DNA of 64,000 nt from Bryoerythrophyllum caledonicum. Taxonomy: Eukaryota > Streptophyta > Bryopsida > Pottiales > Pottiaceae. Both the position numbers and the translations under genes were made by a program. Shown in pieces: positions 12,006-23,494 of the stretch. The stretch covers positions 3,794,263 to 3,858,262 of the forward strand of contig OZ020518.1 of assembly GCA_963971425.1 (NCBI GenBank). Direction: 5' to 3'. The notes under the pieces were generated by a model. The model was not told the DNA's origin. It did not search any database and worked only from the letters and a program-made list of their open reading frames with translations. Within the stretch, counting starts at the first letter, position 1. Each line of letters starts with the position of its first letter.

Positions 12006-13916
12006 ATGGCATTCAGTCCGCAACCTAGCAGCGAGGATCTCTTATTAGGAAGTGACCAAAATCCGCAATACAACAATGTCGTGCCTCATGATGAGACAAT
12101 GTGCTACGGTACTGATGAAGAGCATTCGAGCGGAGATGAACTTGTGGTGGGCGATCAAGAGCTGGATTATAGCCAACTTGAGCGGGTAATCGCCGGGCCA
12201 GAGAGGAGGAGTGGAGGCAGACTGCCGACGTCGAGGACCAGAGCGTCGCAGCCGACTAACTTCGGCAGTCATCGTGGAAGGATCCGATCAGTGAACGGCG
12301 TGCGGCTCTTCACCGCACCACCGGAGTGCACAACAACAGCCCAGAGATTCTCCGCAGCAGAGCAGCGGATTAGAGGGGCAGCGGTGCCTACTGCGCCTGC
12401 ATGCACTGTAGTGCTTGAGTCCACCGAAGACATAACTGCAGTCGGTTTGCAAGCACGGGCATCAGCCTTCCGCCCCGTCATGCAGGCCTCTTCGACGCAC
12501 ATTGCGCCCCCCGTAGCAGAGTCGCAGCCTCAGACCCGCAGACCTCGCATGCCACACAGAACAGGAAAATGGACAAACACTCACTTGCGGGATGCATTGG
12601 CTGCTGTAGACGGAGGTATGAGCATGAAGAAGGCTTTAGATTTGTATCACATACCTTACACATCTTTTCGTGAATGGTGTTATGGCATGAGGTGCAGTAG
12701 AAAGAGGGGGCCACCTGCAGTTTTGAGTGAAAGTGAAGAAAAACTACTTGTGGACTATTGTATACGCATGTGTGAGATGGGGCAAGGTCTAACACCTACT
12801 GCGCTCAAACTGAAAGTATATGACATAACAAAGGATAGAGTCACTCCATTCCGCGATGGCATTCCAGATGGTGGCTGGATGCGGTGGTGGCGGCATCGCC
12901 ACCCGGAGCTTACACTGCGTGTGTCTCAAGCTCTCGAAACAGCACGCGCACGGGGCCTATGTGCAGAGAACGTGGAAAGTTTTTACAAAAACTTGCAGAC
13001 TTTACTCACCTTGCATGAGTATAGTGCGGACAGGATTTGGAACTGCGACGAGTCCGGTGCGCAAGCTGGGAGGAGCGGTGGAGGAGTTGTCATCGCTCGA
13101 AAAGGCGCCCGCCATGTCCACTCACTCGTGCCTGACCAAAGAGAGTGGCTGAGTGTATTGGTTTGCATAAATGCAAGTGGAGTGAGTATCCCTTCTTTCT
13201 ATGTTTTTAAAGGCACACGGTTTAGACAAAATTACATTGAGAGATGTGAGCCCGGGGCGACGATGGCAATGCAACCTCGGGCTTGGATGACGACGTACCT
13301 CTTTAGTGCGTGGTTGTCACACTTTATTGAAAGTGTACATAGCATGGGGGGAATTTCAGTTGAGCGGAGGCACCTTATGATACTTGATGGACACAATTCG
13401 CATTGCACACTAGATGTCGTCCTCGAGGCCCGTGTTGCAGGCTTGGACATGCTCACGCTTCCCGCGCATACGTCTCACGCCCTACAACCACTAGATGTTA
13501 GTGTGTTTAAATCATTCAAGGAAAATTTCAGAAGTTACAGGGACTTCTGGACATCTCGAAATTTGTTGCAGCCTGCAACGAAGTCAACATTGGCTCACTG
13601 GGTTCATCTTGCTCTGCGAAAAGCATTGACAAAGGAGAATATATGCAGTGGATTTAGAGCGACAGGCATATATCCTCTAAACACTGCGGCAGTGAATTCA
13701 TACCTTGGTCCTGCGGATATCTTCGAAGCCTCCGAGGCTACAGCTGCCGCTCCTGACCTGCAGGTGGACGAAGAGCTTCCAGAACCTGCAGGCAATGACG
13801 ATCCGAATGTAAGGAAACTCATTAGAGTTGTGCGCAATCAATGTTATCATATTTCGTTTCCTGTACATGCGAATAATGAAGTAAGGCATGATCTCACCGT
13901 CACAGTTTTTGATTGA
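12006..13916 (+). CDS. Pogo-like (DDE_1) transposase, main ORF
   Basis: A 636-residue ORF of the pogo/Tigger/jerky branch of Tc1-mariner transposases, nuclear enzymes that cut and paste DNA at TA. After a low-complexity N-terminus comes a Psq-type helix-turn-helix at about residues 187-225 (GKWTNTHLRDALAAVDGG, then a GMSMKKAL helix). A second CENP-B-like HTH starts near 239. The DDE domain follows, with probable catalytic Asp in WNCDESG (about 348), in MILDGHNSH (about 461) and in QPLDVSVFKSFK (about 497). The ATG at 12006 is the first in frame. The ORF is intact through the catalytic core, but its last part (after EPAGNDDPN) leaves the family pattern, which resumes in another frame at 14,099. 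Terminal inverted repeats were not found, so mobility is uncertain. Confidence 0.88.
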   Translation: MAFSPQPSSEDLLLGSDQNPQYNNVVPHDETMCYGTDEEHSSGDELVVGDQELDYSQLERVIAGPERRSGGRLPTSRTRASQPTNFGSHRGRIRSVNGVRLFTAPPECTTTAQRFSAAEQRIRGAAVPTAPACTVVLESTEDITAVGLQARASAFRPVMQASSTHIAPPVAESQPQTRRPRMPHRTGKWTNTHLRDALAAVDGGMSMKKALDLYHIPYTSFREWCYGMRCSRKRGPPAVLSESEEKLLVDYCIRMCEMGQGLTPTALKLKVYDITKDRVTPFRDGIPDGGWMRWWRHRHPELTLRVSQALETARARGLCAENVESFYKNLQTLLTLHEYSADRIWNCDESGAQAGRSGGGVVIARKGARHVHSLVPDQREWLSVLVCINASGVSIPSFYVFKGTRFRQNYIERCEPGATMAMQPRAWMTTYLFSAWLSHFIESVHSMGGISVERRHLMILDGHNSHCTLDVVLEARVAGLDMLTLPAHTSHALQPLDVSVFKSFKENFRSYRDFWTSRNLLQPATKSTLAHWVHLALRKALTKENICSGFRATGIYPLNTAAVNSYLGPADIFEASEATAAAPDLQVDEELPEPAGNDDPNVRKLIRVVRNQCYHISFPVHANNEVRHDLTVTVFD

Positions 13917-14098
13917 ATACAAATCGGCATCTCTTCGAACGGACAGCACCTGAGTTTTCCTTCCGGACTTGATGAATTGCGGGTGGTTCGGTTGGAATCG
14001 ACTGCATCATGCTCCTGGGTAACACGCATGCTCTGCTTCGACTTGTAGCCTGAAATCTGGAAGTATAACACTCACTGGCTCTAACGCGCTTCTTCTGA

Positions 14099-14740
14099 AT
14101 GGTCCAGGTTGTTCACTGCGACCGCATATCTGTGCACACACCGAACGGTCAGAACGAGAGTGATGAGGGTTTGGAGAACAGAGTACTTGGCGAGGAGGCG
14201 CGGCTGGAGATGGAAGGCGAATTTGACGAGGTGCCCGACTCGAGCGCCTCCCATTACTTCGTCGCTCCAGACCCTGCAGACAGAGGAGAAGGAGCTCTCG
14301 AAATAGGCCCGGTTGATAACGCCGACGGCGAACCTCACTCCATTACCAGGTTTCTCACACTCCCGACCATTGCAGCCCGAGCGAGCTCGAAACGGAAAGA
14401 TCCCCTCCTGGACTTTACGACGTCCAAGATTCTGACGTCCGACGAGTATACAGCGGCAGTCCAGAGACTCAATGACGCGAAGGAGTTAGCAGCGCGAGAG
14501 AAGGAGAGGGTACGTACCGAAAAGGAGTCTACGCGACAACGAAAGGCTGCTGAGAAGGAGGCCCGCGCTGCTGCGGTAGCCGAAGCCCGAGGTCGTCGAC
14601 GTGAAGAGTGAGAGGAGGCAGCGCGCCTCAAGGCGCTGCGCGTAGCTGAGGCCGCAGCGGCGCGTGCTCAGAGAGCTGCCGAGAAGGCTAGGAGCAGAGT
14701 CACACGCCTCGGAGGCAGGGCAACTGAGATATCTTAGGGT
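14099..14740 (+). pseudogene. C-terminal part of the pogo-like transposase, frame-broken
   Basis: This looks like the tail of the preceding transposase. It has an acidic stretch, then ITRFLTLP, DPLLDFTTSKILTSDEY and a long Glu/Arg/Ala-rich coiled coil. Plant DDE_1 transposases commonly end in this way. It sits in a different frame from the main ORF and is cut by an in-frame TAG at 14,609-14,611, after which coiled-coil coding continues (EEAARLKALRVAEAAAAR). An intron between 13,810 (GTAAGG) and 14,107 (CAG) is suggestive, but its phases do not match. I therefore infer a frameshifted or incorrectly modelled exon. A separate small protein is less likely. Confidence 0.6.
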
Positions 14741-15632
14741 CGCCCAGACGATGGACAGGGAGGAGAGACGACAATCGCCGGGCAAGAGGCGCCAGGTCCT
14801 TCACATTTTTCTTTCAATGCTGCAGCAATTCACAACCCTTACTTCTCGTACGCTTCACCATCTCCGGGAATGCAAGCTCACCCATACTTCCTCCCTTTCG
14901 ATCAATTCGGCAACCCTGTGATATCTATGTCGCCAAACCCCCAACCTCAAAGTATTCGACAACCATTATCTGTAAACCTACAACACGCATCTCACATTTT
15001 CCTTCCGCAGGGAATGAGAAGCGACGGAGGGCGGGAAGAGCCCGCGGGAAGGAGCCGTTGACACCGTCGACGAACAAGTGGGAGACAAAGTTTGAGCCCC
15101 GAAAGAGGAGGACGTTGTGCCCGCTCTGGGGACTTCCGTTGCCTGCATGGGGAGCGCGGGGTGCGCAAGGAGGGAACCCCAGTGACGTCACCAGGCTCCG
15201 GCTGTGGCTAGGATTGGGGGCTTCAGAGTTTTCTTTGTGGTTTAGACTTGTCCGTTTTAGGTTCTGTCCATGCTTGATTTGCATGATGTTTGTCATGGTA
15301 TCTCAGAAATGGATTTTTCTTCACTGCTTTTATTCCTATCTGTAATGGGTGAAGCTATATGTTGGTTGTGTGTCTGGGCTACTTTTTCACTCAAAAATTT
15401 GTAGTAATTTCAGATTTACTTAAAAAAAAAAAAAAAAATTCTCATTCTTCATGAACCTTATTTCCCTACAAAGGAATAATAACTCCTCCTTCATAATCAC
15501 AGCCACTCCATGCTCAAATGCTTAAGTTATCCGTTATAGGTGTCTGTACCTTAAACCACTTTCGCTCTGTAACTTTATAAGGGCTGGAATAGCTTTACAC
15601 CCTTTGAGAGTACATTGCAATCTGCAGCTAGC
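14741..15632. other. 3' flank of the pogo-like element, with A17 run
   Basis: No gene is recognised. A run of 17 A residues at 15,422-15,438 follows about 0.7 kb of non-coding sequence downstream of the transposase. It could be a poly-A/T tract or the tail of a retrocopied transcript; no flanking direct repeat was identified to decide. Confidence 0.4.
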
Positions 15633-18630
15633 TTATGGCAAGAGCTTGGAGATAGCCTCTGACGTGATCACAAACCCTGCAGCGCCAATGAAAAATGCCA
15701 AGGTGACAGGCCCTCCGGGAACGATGGGTTTGGTAGATGGAGGCAGGCATGTGCCCGAATACCGCTCGGACCACGCCATAGCCGCAGGCAAGATCCCAAA
15801 CAGCACAAGCACTGCCAGCAGAACCAAAAACCAAAGCAGAATAAGGCACATCAGACCAACAACACCTGTCAGGTAGAGGACACTATTCAACATACTTGGA
15901 GTAAAGATCTCCACAAAACCAAAATATCTACATTTGGAACTTTGAGTGACAAGCTCAAATCCATTTTTTGGTCTTCTAGGACTTTCAATAAATGATGGAT
16001 GAAGGAAGGAGGGATTTCTAGCACTTGGAAACATTACTTTTTCTAAAAGAATCACCTGGCCTTTCGACATAGACTCTTATAAATCGAGAGAATTACGTGT
16101 ATCAGCTACTATGTACAAGTGTGAAGCGTTTGTATCGGTTATTATTCTCAGTGATTAATTGGAATTAAAGTTACAAAAGCAAAATTTTCTCACAACACGT
16201 CAATCTGTATTTTCACTTTGGTTGTCCTGTCAAACTGCTCATTGTAGAATTTACCTCCATATGTGCCTGCAAAATCCAAGGCTTGGTAGAAGATCTCCGG
16301 CGACGTCAGAGACAGGAAGAAGGGCGGAAGGAGTGTGAGAATGTATGGGAGGGGCGATCGGCGGTCTCCTCCAGGCAGTTTGAGTACTGAAACAAACAAA
16401 CAATAAAGCCAGTGAATGGTAGAAACTTCAAAAATGGCAGGAAATCAATCCTAAATTTGAAACTTGGGGCAGCAATGTTGGAAAGCTTACAGTCGCAGAG
16501 GAAGTCGGAGAGGCCAAACACGAAGCCAATGAACGAAGTGGCGACAGCTAAGAATGAGAAGACCTCCACAGTTGGCTGATAACACAAAGTATCAGGCAAA
16601 GTTGCGAAAGAAAATGATTTTAGTAAAATCTTCTGTATATTGAATGCTACGGTGATTCTTGCTTTTACGGTTGAGGAGCTCCAAGTCATCCAGGTTTGTT
16701 TGCATTCCTTTCCTTTCAAATATGAAGTATACATCACAAACAGGGAATATAGCTGTTTTGTGTTACGGAATAGTTCTTTTGACATCATGATGAATCTGGC
16801 GTGAAACTTACGCCAACAATGCCACTGGCAGACCGAAGTCTGAGCAACGGATCGGAAACTGCTTGCACAGCTCCGGAGGAGTCCACTAGGGACGACGAAG
16901 TGCCAAGTATGACTGCGTTCCAAATCAGAAACAGCACGAGTGGAATCCCGGTCCCCAACACCACAGCAGTCCTGTACTCACACAGCCAAAATGTTTCACT
17001 AAGAAATCTCAAAGCTGCAAAGAGTCACCAAACACATCCAAGTTGATAGAGCAATTGGTACCTGACTTTAGGCAGGTCTCCTTCTAAGCTCGTTGACACC
17101 ACAGGAACAACATTCTGCAGGCAAAGACAAGCATGAGATTCTGCAACAGAGGCACGTGAACTTGAGCAATGTCAATGACACATACCTGGTAAACGAAAGC
17201 TAAGGCGATGACTGGAATGCTATGTGGGACGGCTTCCCAGTTGGCCCGAAGCAGCGAGTTGAAGTCCAGCCCTGCTGACCCGACAGTCTGAAAGACCACC
17301 ACCAGAAATTAATCAACAAAGAGCTCAAAGATGACTCAACCAGAAAACCGATGTAGTGCGGGGTATATTACCACAAGGAGACCAAAGCTGCCGAGAATGC
17401 CGACCACCAGGCCTCCATTCACTACACCAATCACGCGCTGGCTGTGTCCAGATACATTGTTAGAACTGCCTTCGATGACAGGAAATCATCATAGATACCG
17501 GAAAGAATCGTACCTCCCAAAGTAGCATAATCCTCCGAGGCTGCCTGTGAAGAGAGCTGCACTGACCCACCTGCAGCATCGAAACGCATCCTTTCAGAAG
17601 CAGCAGCGTTGTGAATTCACAAGAGGTGGAAAATTAGAGGCCAGGACTCACAGTGGAGTGCCGACGGCGTTGGTGACGATATCCGAGGAGCGCGCAATGT
17701 ACGCCACGAGAAGCGCGTAGTGGATGAAGAGATACGCGCCGCTGTGAGCACACAATTTGTTAATCGGCTATCCTTGCGGAAAGAAGAAGATTCAGAATGG
17801 GTTCCGAGATGCTTGCACACCTTACCAGGCTACTCGCACTCCCCAGTCGCCAAGCGTACGCAGCGCCATCGAAACCTGCGTTAGGATGAGAAGTCGCGTT
17901 AGGAGCGTTCGACGCAAACTTACAATTGCGAATGTCAGGTGAGCTTACGAGAGAGACGCCGCCTGATCCGAGCTCGCACATGGTGTTGACATTGACCTCG
18001 GCGACGAGCAACCCTGATCCGACCTGCGCTGTTGCACACCAGCCAACTCGCCTCGTTATGCACCAGTCCGAGTGGAGACGAAGATCAAACTTGGAGCTGC
18101 CTGACAATCACGTACCATGTAAAGCCAGCATCCGATGCAGGCCACGGACGAGGCCAGAAATCCGGACTCCTGCGTCACGGACGGAATTGCCAGAATGCCA
18201 GCTCCGACGGTGGTGCCCGCAATCAGCAGCCCGCGCTCACAAGGCTCCCTGTGCAACGTCGATACGCATCAGTGGGAAACCCAACTTCTGATTAGGTCAT
18301 CAAGTCTAGGGTGGTGAGCCGCTTACCGGGCTCGTGTTTGAGCGACACTTCGTTCAAGTTGGAGAACATGCGCTCCACACGCCGCTCTTCAGGTTTCGTC
18401 ACGCCTCCTCGCGGCGGCATGTCGAATCGGCTGCTCAGCTCCTCCTCCTGCAGATCAGGCTGCTTGCTCCTCACAACGAAGAGACGCCCTCCTCTCCGGC
18501 CAGTCATGAATCTCATAGCTGTCACATCCGTGCTTCTGGCGACGCCCACGGCTCGGCCATGGCAACCCAACAACTGCGGGCCTGCCGTAGCGCAGGGCAA
18601 CGCTATGGCCATGGCCTGCATGCTCACCAA
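15633..18630 (-). CDS. Chloroplast-type tryptophan/tyrosine permease family protein
   Basis: A polytopic amino-acid transporter of the Trp/Tyr permease (HAAAP) family, probably in a plastid membrane. Thirteen exons can be placed on GT-AG sites: 18327-18630, 18116-18248, 17949-18023, 17826-17875, 17652-17741, 17514-17570, 17372-17441, 17186-17287, 17062-17114, 16812-16971, 16491-16575, 16255-16386 and 15633-15865. Exon 1 encodes a basic, Ser/Ala-rich leader with transit-peptide character. Family landmarks are AGTTVGAGILAIPSVTQESG, LLVAEVNVNTMCELGSGGVS, YALLVAYIARSSDIVTN, IPVIALAFVYQNVVPVV and PPFFLSLTSPEIFYQALDFAG. The last exon adds two hydrophobic helices and ends SEAISKLLP. Phases agree at every junction except exon 1/2. 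There the expected EPG-SLVSAG reading hits TGA, and LLIAGTT resumes one frame over. This is either a real frameshift, making it a pseudogene, or a sequence error. Substrate is inferred from family only. Confidence 0.88.
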
Positions 18631-19109
18631 TTACCCAAAACCGAATTCGTGCAGCGCTCTACTGTCCAAGGCGATTTGCATCAACTGCTTGGATGTTGCT
18701 TTGTAATTTCGGTTGCGAGCTGGAACTTAGCTTACTTGGCTAGAGGATGTTGAGTGAAAGCTTGTGAACGCATGTGAGGCTTGAATTCGTGCCACATGAG
18801 TGCAAAAGATACCGCGACGGTGAAAAGTGAAAGCCTGTTTGTTGGTTGATTCTGCATGATAGGAGGAGAAAAGTGATGAGAGCTGTATCGTAAGATTATA
18901 CGACATCGAGGCGACAGGAGCCGTTGTGGCGACTGGCTCGACGCCGTAACTTTCGATGGGCGTTGTTTCTCAGGTGGTTTTTTGCCAGTCTGAGGAGTCA
19001 AAGCTGGGTGTACATCACAACAAAATGCTGCAGAGGTCGGCACATACGAACCTTGTGATGAAGCTGGAGCCAGGATTTCTGTCGTCTCCGGCCTCTGACA
19101 CAAGGTGGT
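18631..19109. other. 5' flank of the permease gene
   Basis: Probable promoter and leader of the minus-strand permease gene. A 123-codon open frame on the minus strand (18,732-19,103) shows no recognisable domain and is probably fortuitous. No clear TATA box or other motif could be assigned. Confidence 0.4.
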
Positions 19110-20630
19110 GCTACACTAAAGATGGCATTTAGTGTAGTGGACACTGAATACAAACCCGTACACTACTACTCAACTTGACAATTAGTGTAGTGACAAAACT
19201 ATACATTAAATGTCAACTACTTCACTAAATGTCGATTCTAGTAAATAGTGGAACTGAGGTTTTTTTACAAGTGGACATTTAGTGTATGAAACATAGAAAA
19301 TGATTACTTGCACATTTCGAGCATCAAAGTAAAGAAAGTTACGAGTGCATTGGAAAAAAAAAAACAATATGCAAAAGAAAGATTGGAAATAGTATAATGT
19401 AGATATCGAACCAAAAAAAATCCCAAAAGTAGAAAAAAATAGAATGTGATTATGGAAGGAAATGAATTTGCAAATATAAGATTGGAAAAATAAGAAATTG
19501 GAATTCAAAGGAAAGTGAGAGAAGAAAGATATATTGGAAAATTAAAAAAACATAGATATAAAATAAACATTAAAAATAATAATTAAATAAACAAACATAC
19601 AATAAATGTTCATTAAGAATAATATTGGATACTAAAATAATAAATATTAAATAACGAAATTGGTAAAACCAAACATTAAATAATCATCGATCATGATAAA
19701 TGAATATATATAAAGATTAAATATTCACAAAACTTACAAATATCCAAAAGTATTATATTGTATTTTTTTAATAATTTCAATATTCATAAAAATCATGATA
19801 CACAATCTATATTCATTAAATGTTCACAAGTATTTATTAAATATCAATTATGTATTAATTGAATATTAACTAAATACTAAGTAATTATTTATCAAATATT
19901 TATTATATATCAACCGAATATCATTTAAATATTAATTAAATTTTTAGTGAATCTGAATCAAACATTAATTAAATATTCATCAAATATTCATTAAAATATT
20001 TAGTACATGAAATATTAATTTAATACCAATTGCATATTTATTAAATATTAAAAAAAATTCATAAATTGTCATGAAACATTCGTTAAATATTTTTTTAAAT
20101 ATTTATTGTATACTCATTGAATATTCATAAATTATCATTTACGTATTTAAATATTATTTACATACTAATGAAGTATTAAATAAGCATACATTACATATCA
20201 TTTAATTAACAAATATTCATTAATCATGTAATGAATATTAATTTTATAATAATTTAATTATTTTAATATTATTTTAATATTATTATTGCATTATTATAAT
20301 ATTATTATAATGTTATTTTAATATTATTTTAATATTATTTTGGAAATAGGATACCATTTTAATATGATTTGATTAGGGTACTATTTTAAGATTATTTTAG
20401 AAATAGGGTACTATTCCCATGTGGATAAGTAGTACTATTTTAATCTTTAAATATTATTTTAGTATCATTTTAATATTGTTTTAGAAATAGGGTACTAAGG
20501 TAGGTGGATGATTGGGGGTTATTTTAAATGACAATGGCGGATAACACTAATTGCCAACTTGTTCACGAATAGTGTACTAGGGTAATTACACTATTTGTAC
20601 CATTACACTAATTGCCATCTTTAGTGTAGC
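19110..20630. mobile_element. Non-autonomous AT-rich element with CACTA-type ends
   Basis: The left end is GCTACACTAAAGATGGCA and the right end TGCCATCTTTAGTGTAGC, a perfect inverted repeat of 18 bp. It extends imperfectly inward (ATTTAGTGTAG against CATTACACTAAT). Several ACACTAA/TTAGTGT motifs lie just inside both ends, as subterminal repeats do in CACTA elements. The roughly 1.5-kb interior is very AT-rich, dominated by ATTAAATATT-like units from 19,550 to 20,470, with no protein-coding capacity. A 3-bp target duplication could not be confirmed, because the sequence just outside CACTA (GCTA/TAGC) is itself inverted. Confidence 0.7.
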
Positions 20631-20646
20631 TGCCATGATCATACAT

Positions 20647-20700
20647 TTAACCCTTTAGCACCCATGAAGCCCGAAATGGGACTCCGGAGGTGCTAAAACT
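20647..20700. repeat. TTAA-flanked small hairpin
   Basis: After TTAA comes CCCTTTAGCACC, and about 30 bp later its near complement GGTGCTAAA. The CCCTTT next to TTAA resembles the ends of the piggyBac-like MITEs elsewhere in this window. The element is probably a remnant; a distal TTAA end was not identified. Confidence 0.35.
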
Positions 20701-21671
20701 CAATTTTCATGAAATCTATAAGGAACTAGGCTTCGAGATGCTGGATTCAGATTTGCGCAATCATTACACGAACACTCTCCAACAATCAGGTCATGATTTG
20801 GATTTACAAGAACTCTTGGAAAAGCTAGGAATACAACACAAAATACGTCAAATATTCTAAAATACAGTAAATGCAGTGAATACCATGCCACATACTATGT
20901 TGTATTTCACACACATGCACATTGAGTTTGGTCATAAATTTTTATTGAACTTTGTCTTTAAGACATTCTTCATTGTTTATGATTGTTGATCTCTCTCCTT
21001 CCATACAAAACTTCAGTGTTGATTCGAATAAGGTTGAAACAATTTTGAACACAATCAAGTAGAAAAAAGAAAAAAAATCACCAATAATTGTGTATAAATA
21101 TTTTCTTCACATATGATATGTCAATGCAAAGCTACCAACCTAGTGCACATGTGAACGGCTCTAATTCAAAGTAAAAAAATTCTTGCAAGAATCTATTGAT
21201 GGTTAAAGTAGTACACCCACCAAATTCTACAATTTTGACTACCAATATACAGTAACTTTAAACACTATTATCTATTCCCTAAAGCCTAGGGCACACTTAT
21301 CCCCTTGCTGGGATAGGGCCCACGAATAGAGCCAACCCGCCCCATCCTACCTCATCCCGCGGCCCAGCCTCCACGAGGAAAAGTATCCTGGGGCTCCAGC
21401 CCAAGCCCAGCCCCGCAGTAGGCAGCAACGTAGGAGGTTCCCCTCCCCATACCTGGCCTGCCCCTAATTTCCCTACCCGTACGCGCGCTCACAAGCCCCC
21501 TCCCAATATCCAATATCCGCCCAATCCCTTGTGCAAGATGCCCCTTCTAATACCCTCGTGGAATACCTCCGCATGGCCCATCCTAGCCCCCCTCGCATCG
21601 CGTTGATTCTCCTGGGCAACTCCTTAGTAGCGTATCTCGCTCCTATCGTCGTGGACTCGCCACCTGCTGCC
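20701..21671. other. Intergenic; possible outer part of the MULE left end
   Basis: 20,701-21,290 is AT-rich with no gene. From about 21,290 the composition changes abruptly to GC-rich, and this continues into the MULE left inverted repeat. The small minus-strand open frame that starts in the inverted repeat at 21,907 continues to 21,473. The true left terminus of the MULE may therefore lie near 21,290-21,470, with the matching right-hand part lost or displaced by the LTR element. Confidence 0.4.
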
Positions 21672-22662
21672 GTGGACTCTCCCCCTAGAGCCATGACGGG
21701 TGCATAGACAACAGAGAAACCTAGAAAGACAATACAGGCGGCCGTAGTTGCTGGAAATCGTAGGAGGTGAAGCATTTGCACGTGCTCATCATCCATCATC
21801 GTAGTTTGGGTAATACTTAACCTTCTCTTTTGTTTTTTCGCACCAAAATACAACATTTTGACACGTTTTTCAAATTTGAAATTAGGGTTTCTTGCATCAT
21901 TAGTCACTCAACATTGTGTGATTTTGTTGCAACAAGAATTGTAAGTGACTATTTTAGAGTTTAGGGTTTAGGGTGGGGTATTGCAATAGGAGAGGGTGTG
22001 ACATTTTTGGGTTCTTATGATGGTGATGGGTATTTTATGGGAGACGGTGAGGTGGTTTAAGTATGCTTCGTTGAGGTAAAAGTAGTGTGTGACATATTTT
22101 GAGTAAATACCATTGTGACGGGTATTTTATTGGGAGAGAGGGAGGTGGTTTAAGTATGCTTCATTGAGGTAGAAGTGGTGTGTCATATTTTGGATACTTA
22201 TCATGGTGACCGGTATTTCATTTTAGTTCAGTGACGTTTTTTCCATGTTTTCCACGCGGTGACGGGTATTGCATAGTTTGGTGTGTACATTGTTTTTTTA
22301 CTATGACGTGACGAATATTTTAGAGTAGACCAAGGACGTTTTTTCCATTCTTTGCATGGTAGTGACGGGTATTGCACATTTTTGAGTGTTTGGAAGTGAC
22401 TACTTTAATTATTATAGGTCGTGACGGGTATTCTAGAGTCAACTAGGGACGTTTTTTCCATTTTTTCTATGGTCATGACGGGTATTGCATATTCATGAGT
22501 GATATGGTGGTGACTACTTTAATTATTATAGGTCGTGACGGGTATTCTAGAGTCGACCACGGACGTTTTTTCCATTTTTTCTATGGTCGTGATGGGTATT
22601 GCATATTCATGAGTGATATGGTGGTGATTACTTTTGTTCTTTACAAATCGTGAGGTGTATTC
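21672..22662. repeat. MULE left terminal inverted repeat
   Basis: The outer part starts GTGGACTCTCCCCCTAGAGC. The inner part is a series of imperfect roughly 110-bp units carrying GTGACGGGTATT and GGACGTTTTTTCCAT. It has one more such unit (about 22,420-22,530) than the right-hand copy. It also contains a TTTAGGG-type doublet near 21,960. The motif series is a plausible transposase-binding region. Confidence 0.85.
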
Positions 22663-23059
22663 TTGACGGTACTTCTTCAACGATAGGAGGCCAGCCGCCT
22701 CATCGATCACCATCCCCGTGGTGCCTCCGCAGTGCCTTGGCGATTGCCCAAGTCCGGCTCGCAGCCCCCAATTCCTTCCCCGTTCCCTGATTCTCTGTAC
22801 CCGTCCCCAGGGTTGTCTATTGTGTTGTAACGGGGACAATTTCCGTCACAATGTTACGATGTCACGACACAATGACGGCATGACATTGTGACGGATCGTG
22901 ACTTTATTGTGACGGGGCCATTTTGGCGGCAGAAAACACAATTTTCACATTTACCGAGAGAGAGACACATTGGATTTAGAAAGGAATCTCCATGCCACAT
23001 GTGCAGACATGTCATCAATTGTGGTAAATTCATGTCGTAGTAATTTTCAGCATAGGTTG

Positions 23060-23335
23060 AAGGAGTGTCCGCGCCAATCCGCGCCTCATTTCGTTATCGA
23101 AGGCTGTCCGCGGCCATTCCATGCTCAGTCCGCGGCCATTCCGCGTTTAGTCTGCGGCCATTCCACACTCAGTCCGTGGCCATTCTACGCTCAGTCCGCG
23201 GCCATTCCGCGCTCAGTCCGCGGCCAGTTCGAACCAGTGTCGCTTGTAGTCCAAGGCTGTATGCGGGCTGTCCGGGGCTGTCCGCGGCTACGTCCGGTGC
23301 CAGTCCGCACCCAAACCGTGCCTGCTCCATTTGAA
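23060..23335. repeat. CAGTCCGCGG array 1 (left subterminal of the hAT)
   Basis: About ten imperfect units of roughly 20 bp, of the form CAGTCCGCGGCCATTCCGCG, between the left hAT end and the transposase. The orientation is CAGTCCGC on the plus strand. Open frames through it are repeat artefacts. Confidence 0.85.
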
Positions 23336-23494
23336 TTTCAGTATAAAATAGTGTCGTTCCAAGGCGATGGTGCTTAATCCTGCATAGTGGCTTTCAAGAC
23401 CTTGGATTCTTTGTACAAGAATACATTGCTCGAAATCCCACTGCTGAGGAGGGAATTGCTGACCCCTAGTTGGCTCTGAATCACGTGCGACGCC

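Noticed and set aside
14925..15296. 123-codon minus-strand frame downstream of the pogo-like transposase
   Set aside because: No domain, no splice or family support; shadow of GC-rich flank.
21955..21985. Interstitial telomere tract
   Set aside because: Only two TTTAGGG-like units inside the MULE inverted repeat, with a matching copy in the right repeat; it is part of the transposon, not a telomere remnant.
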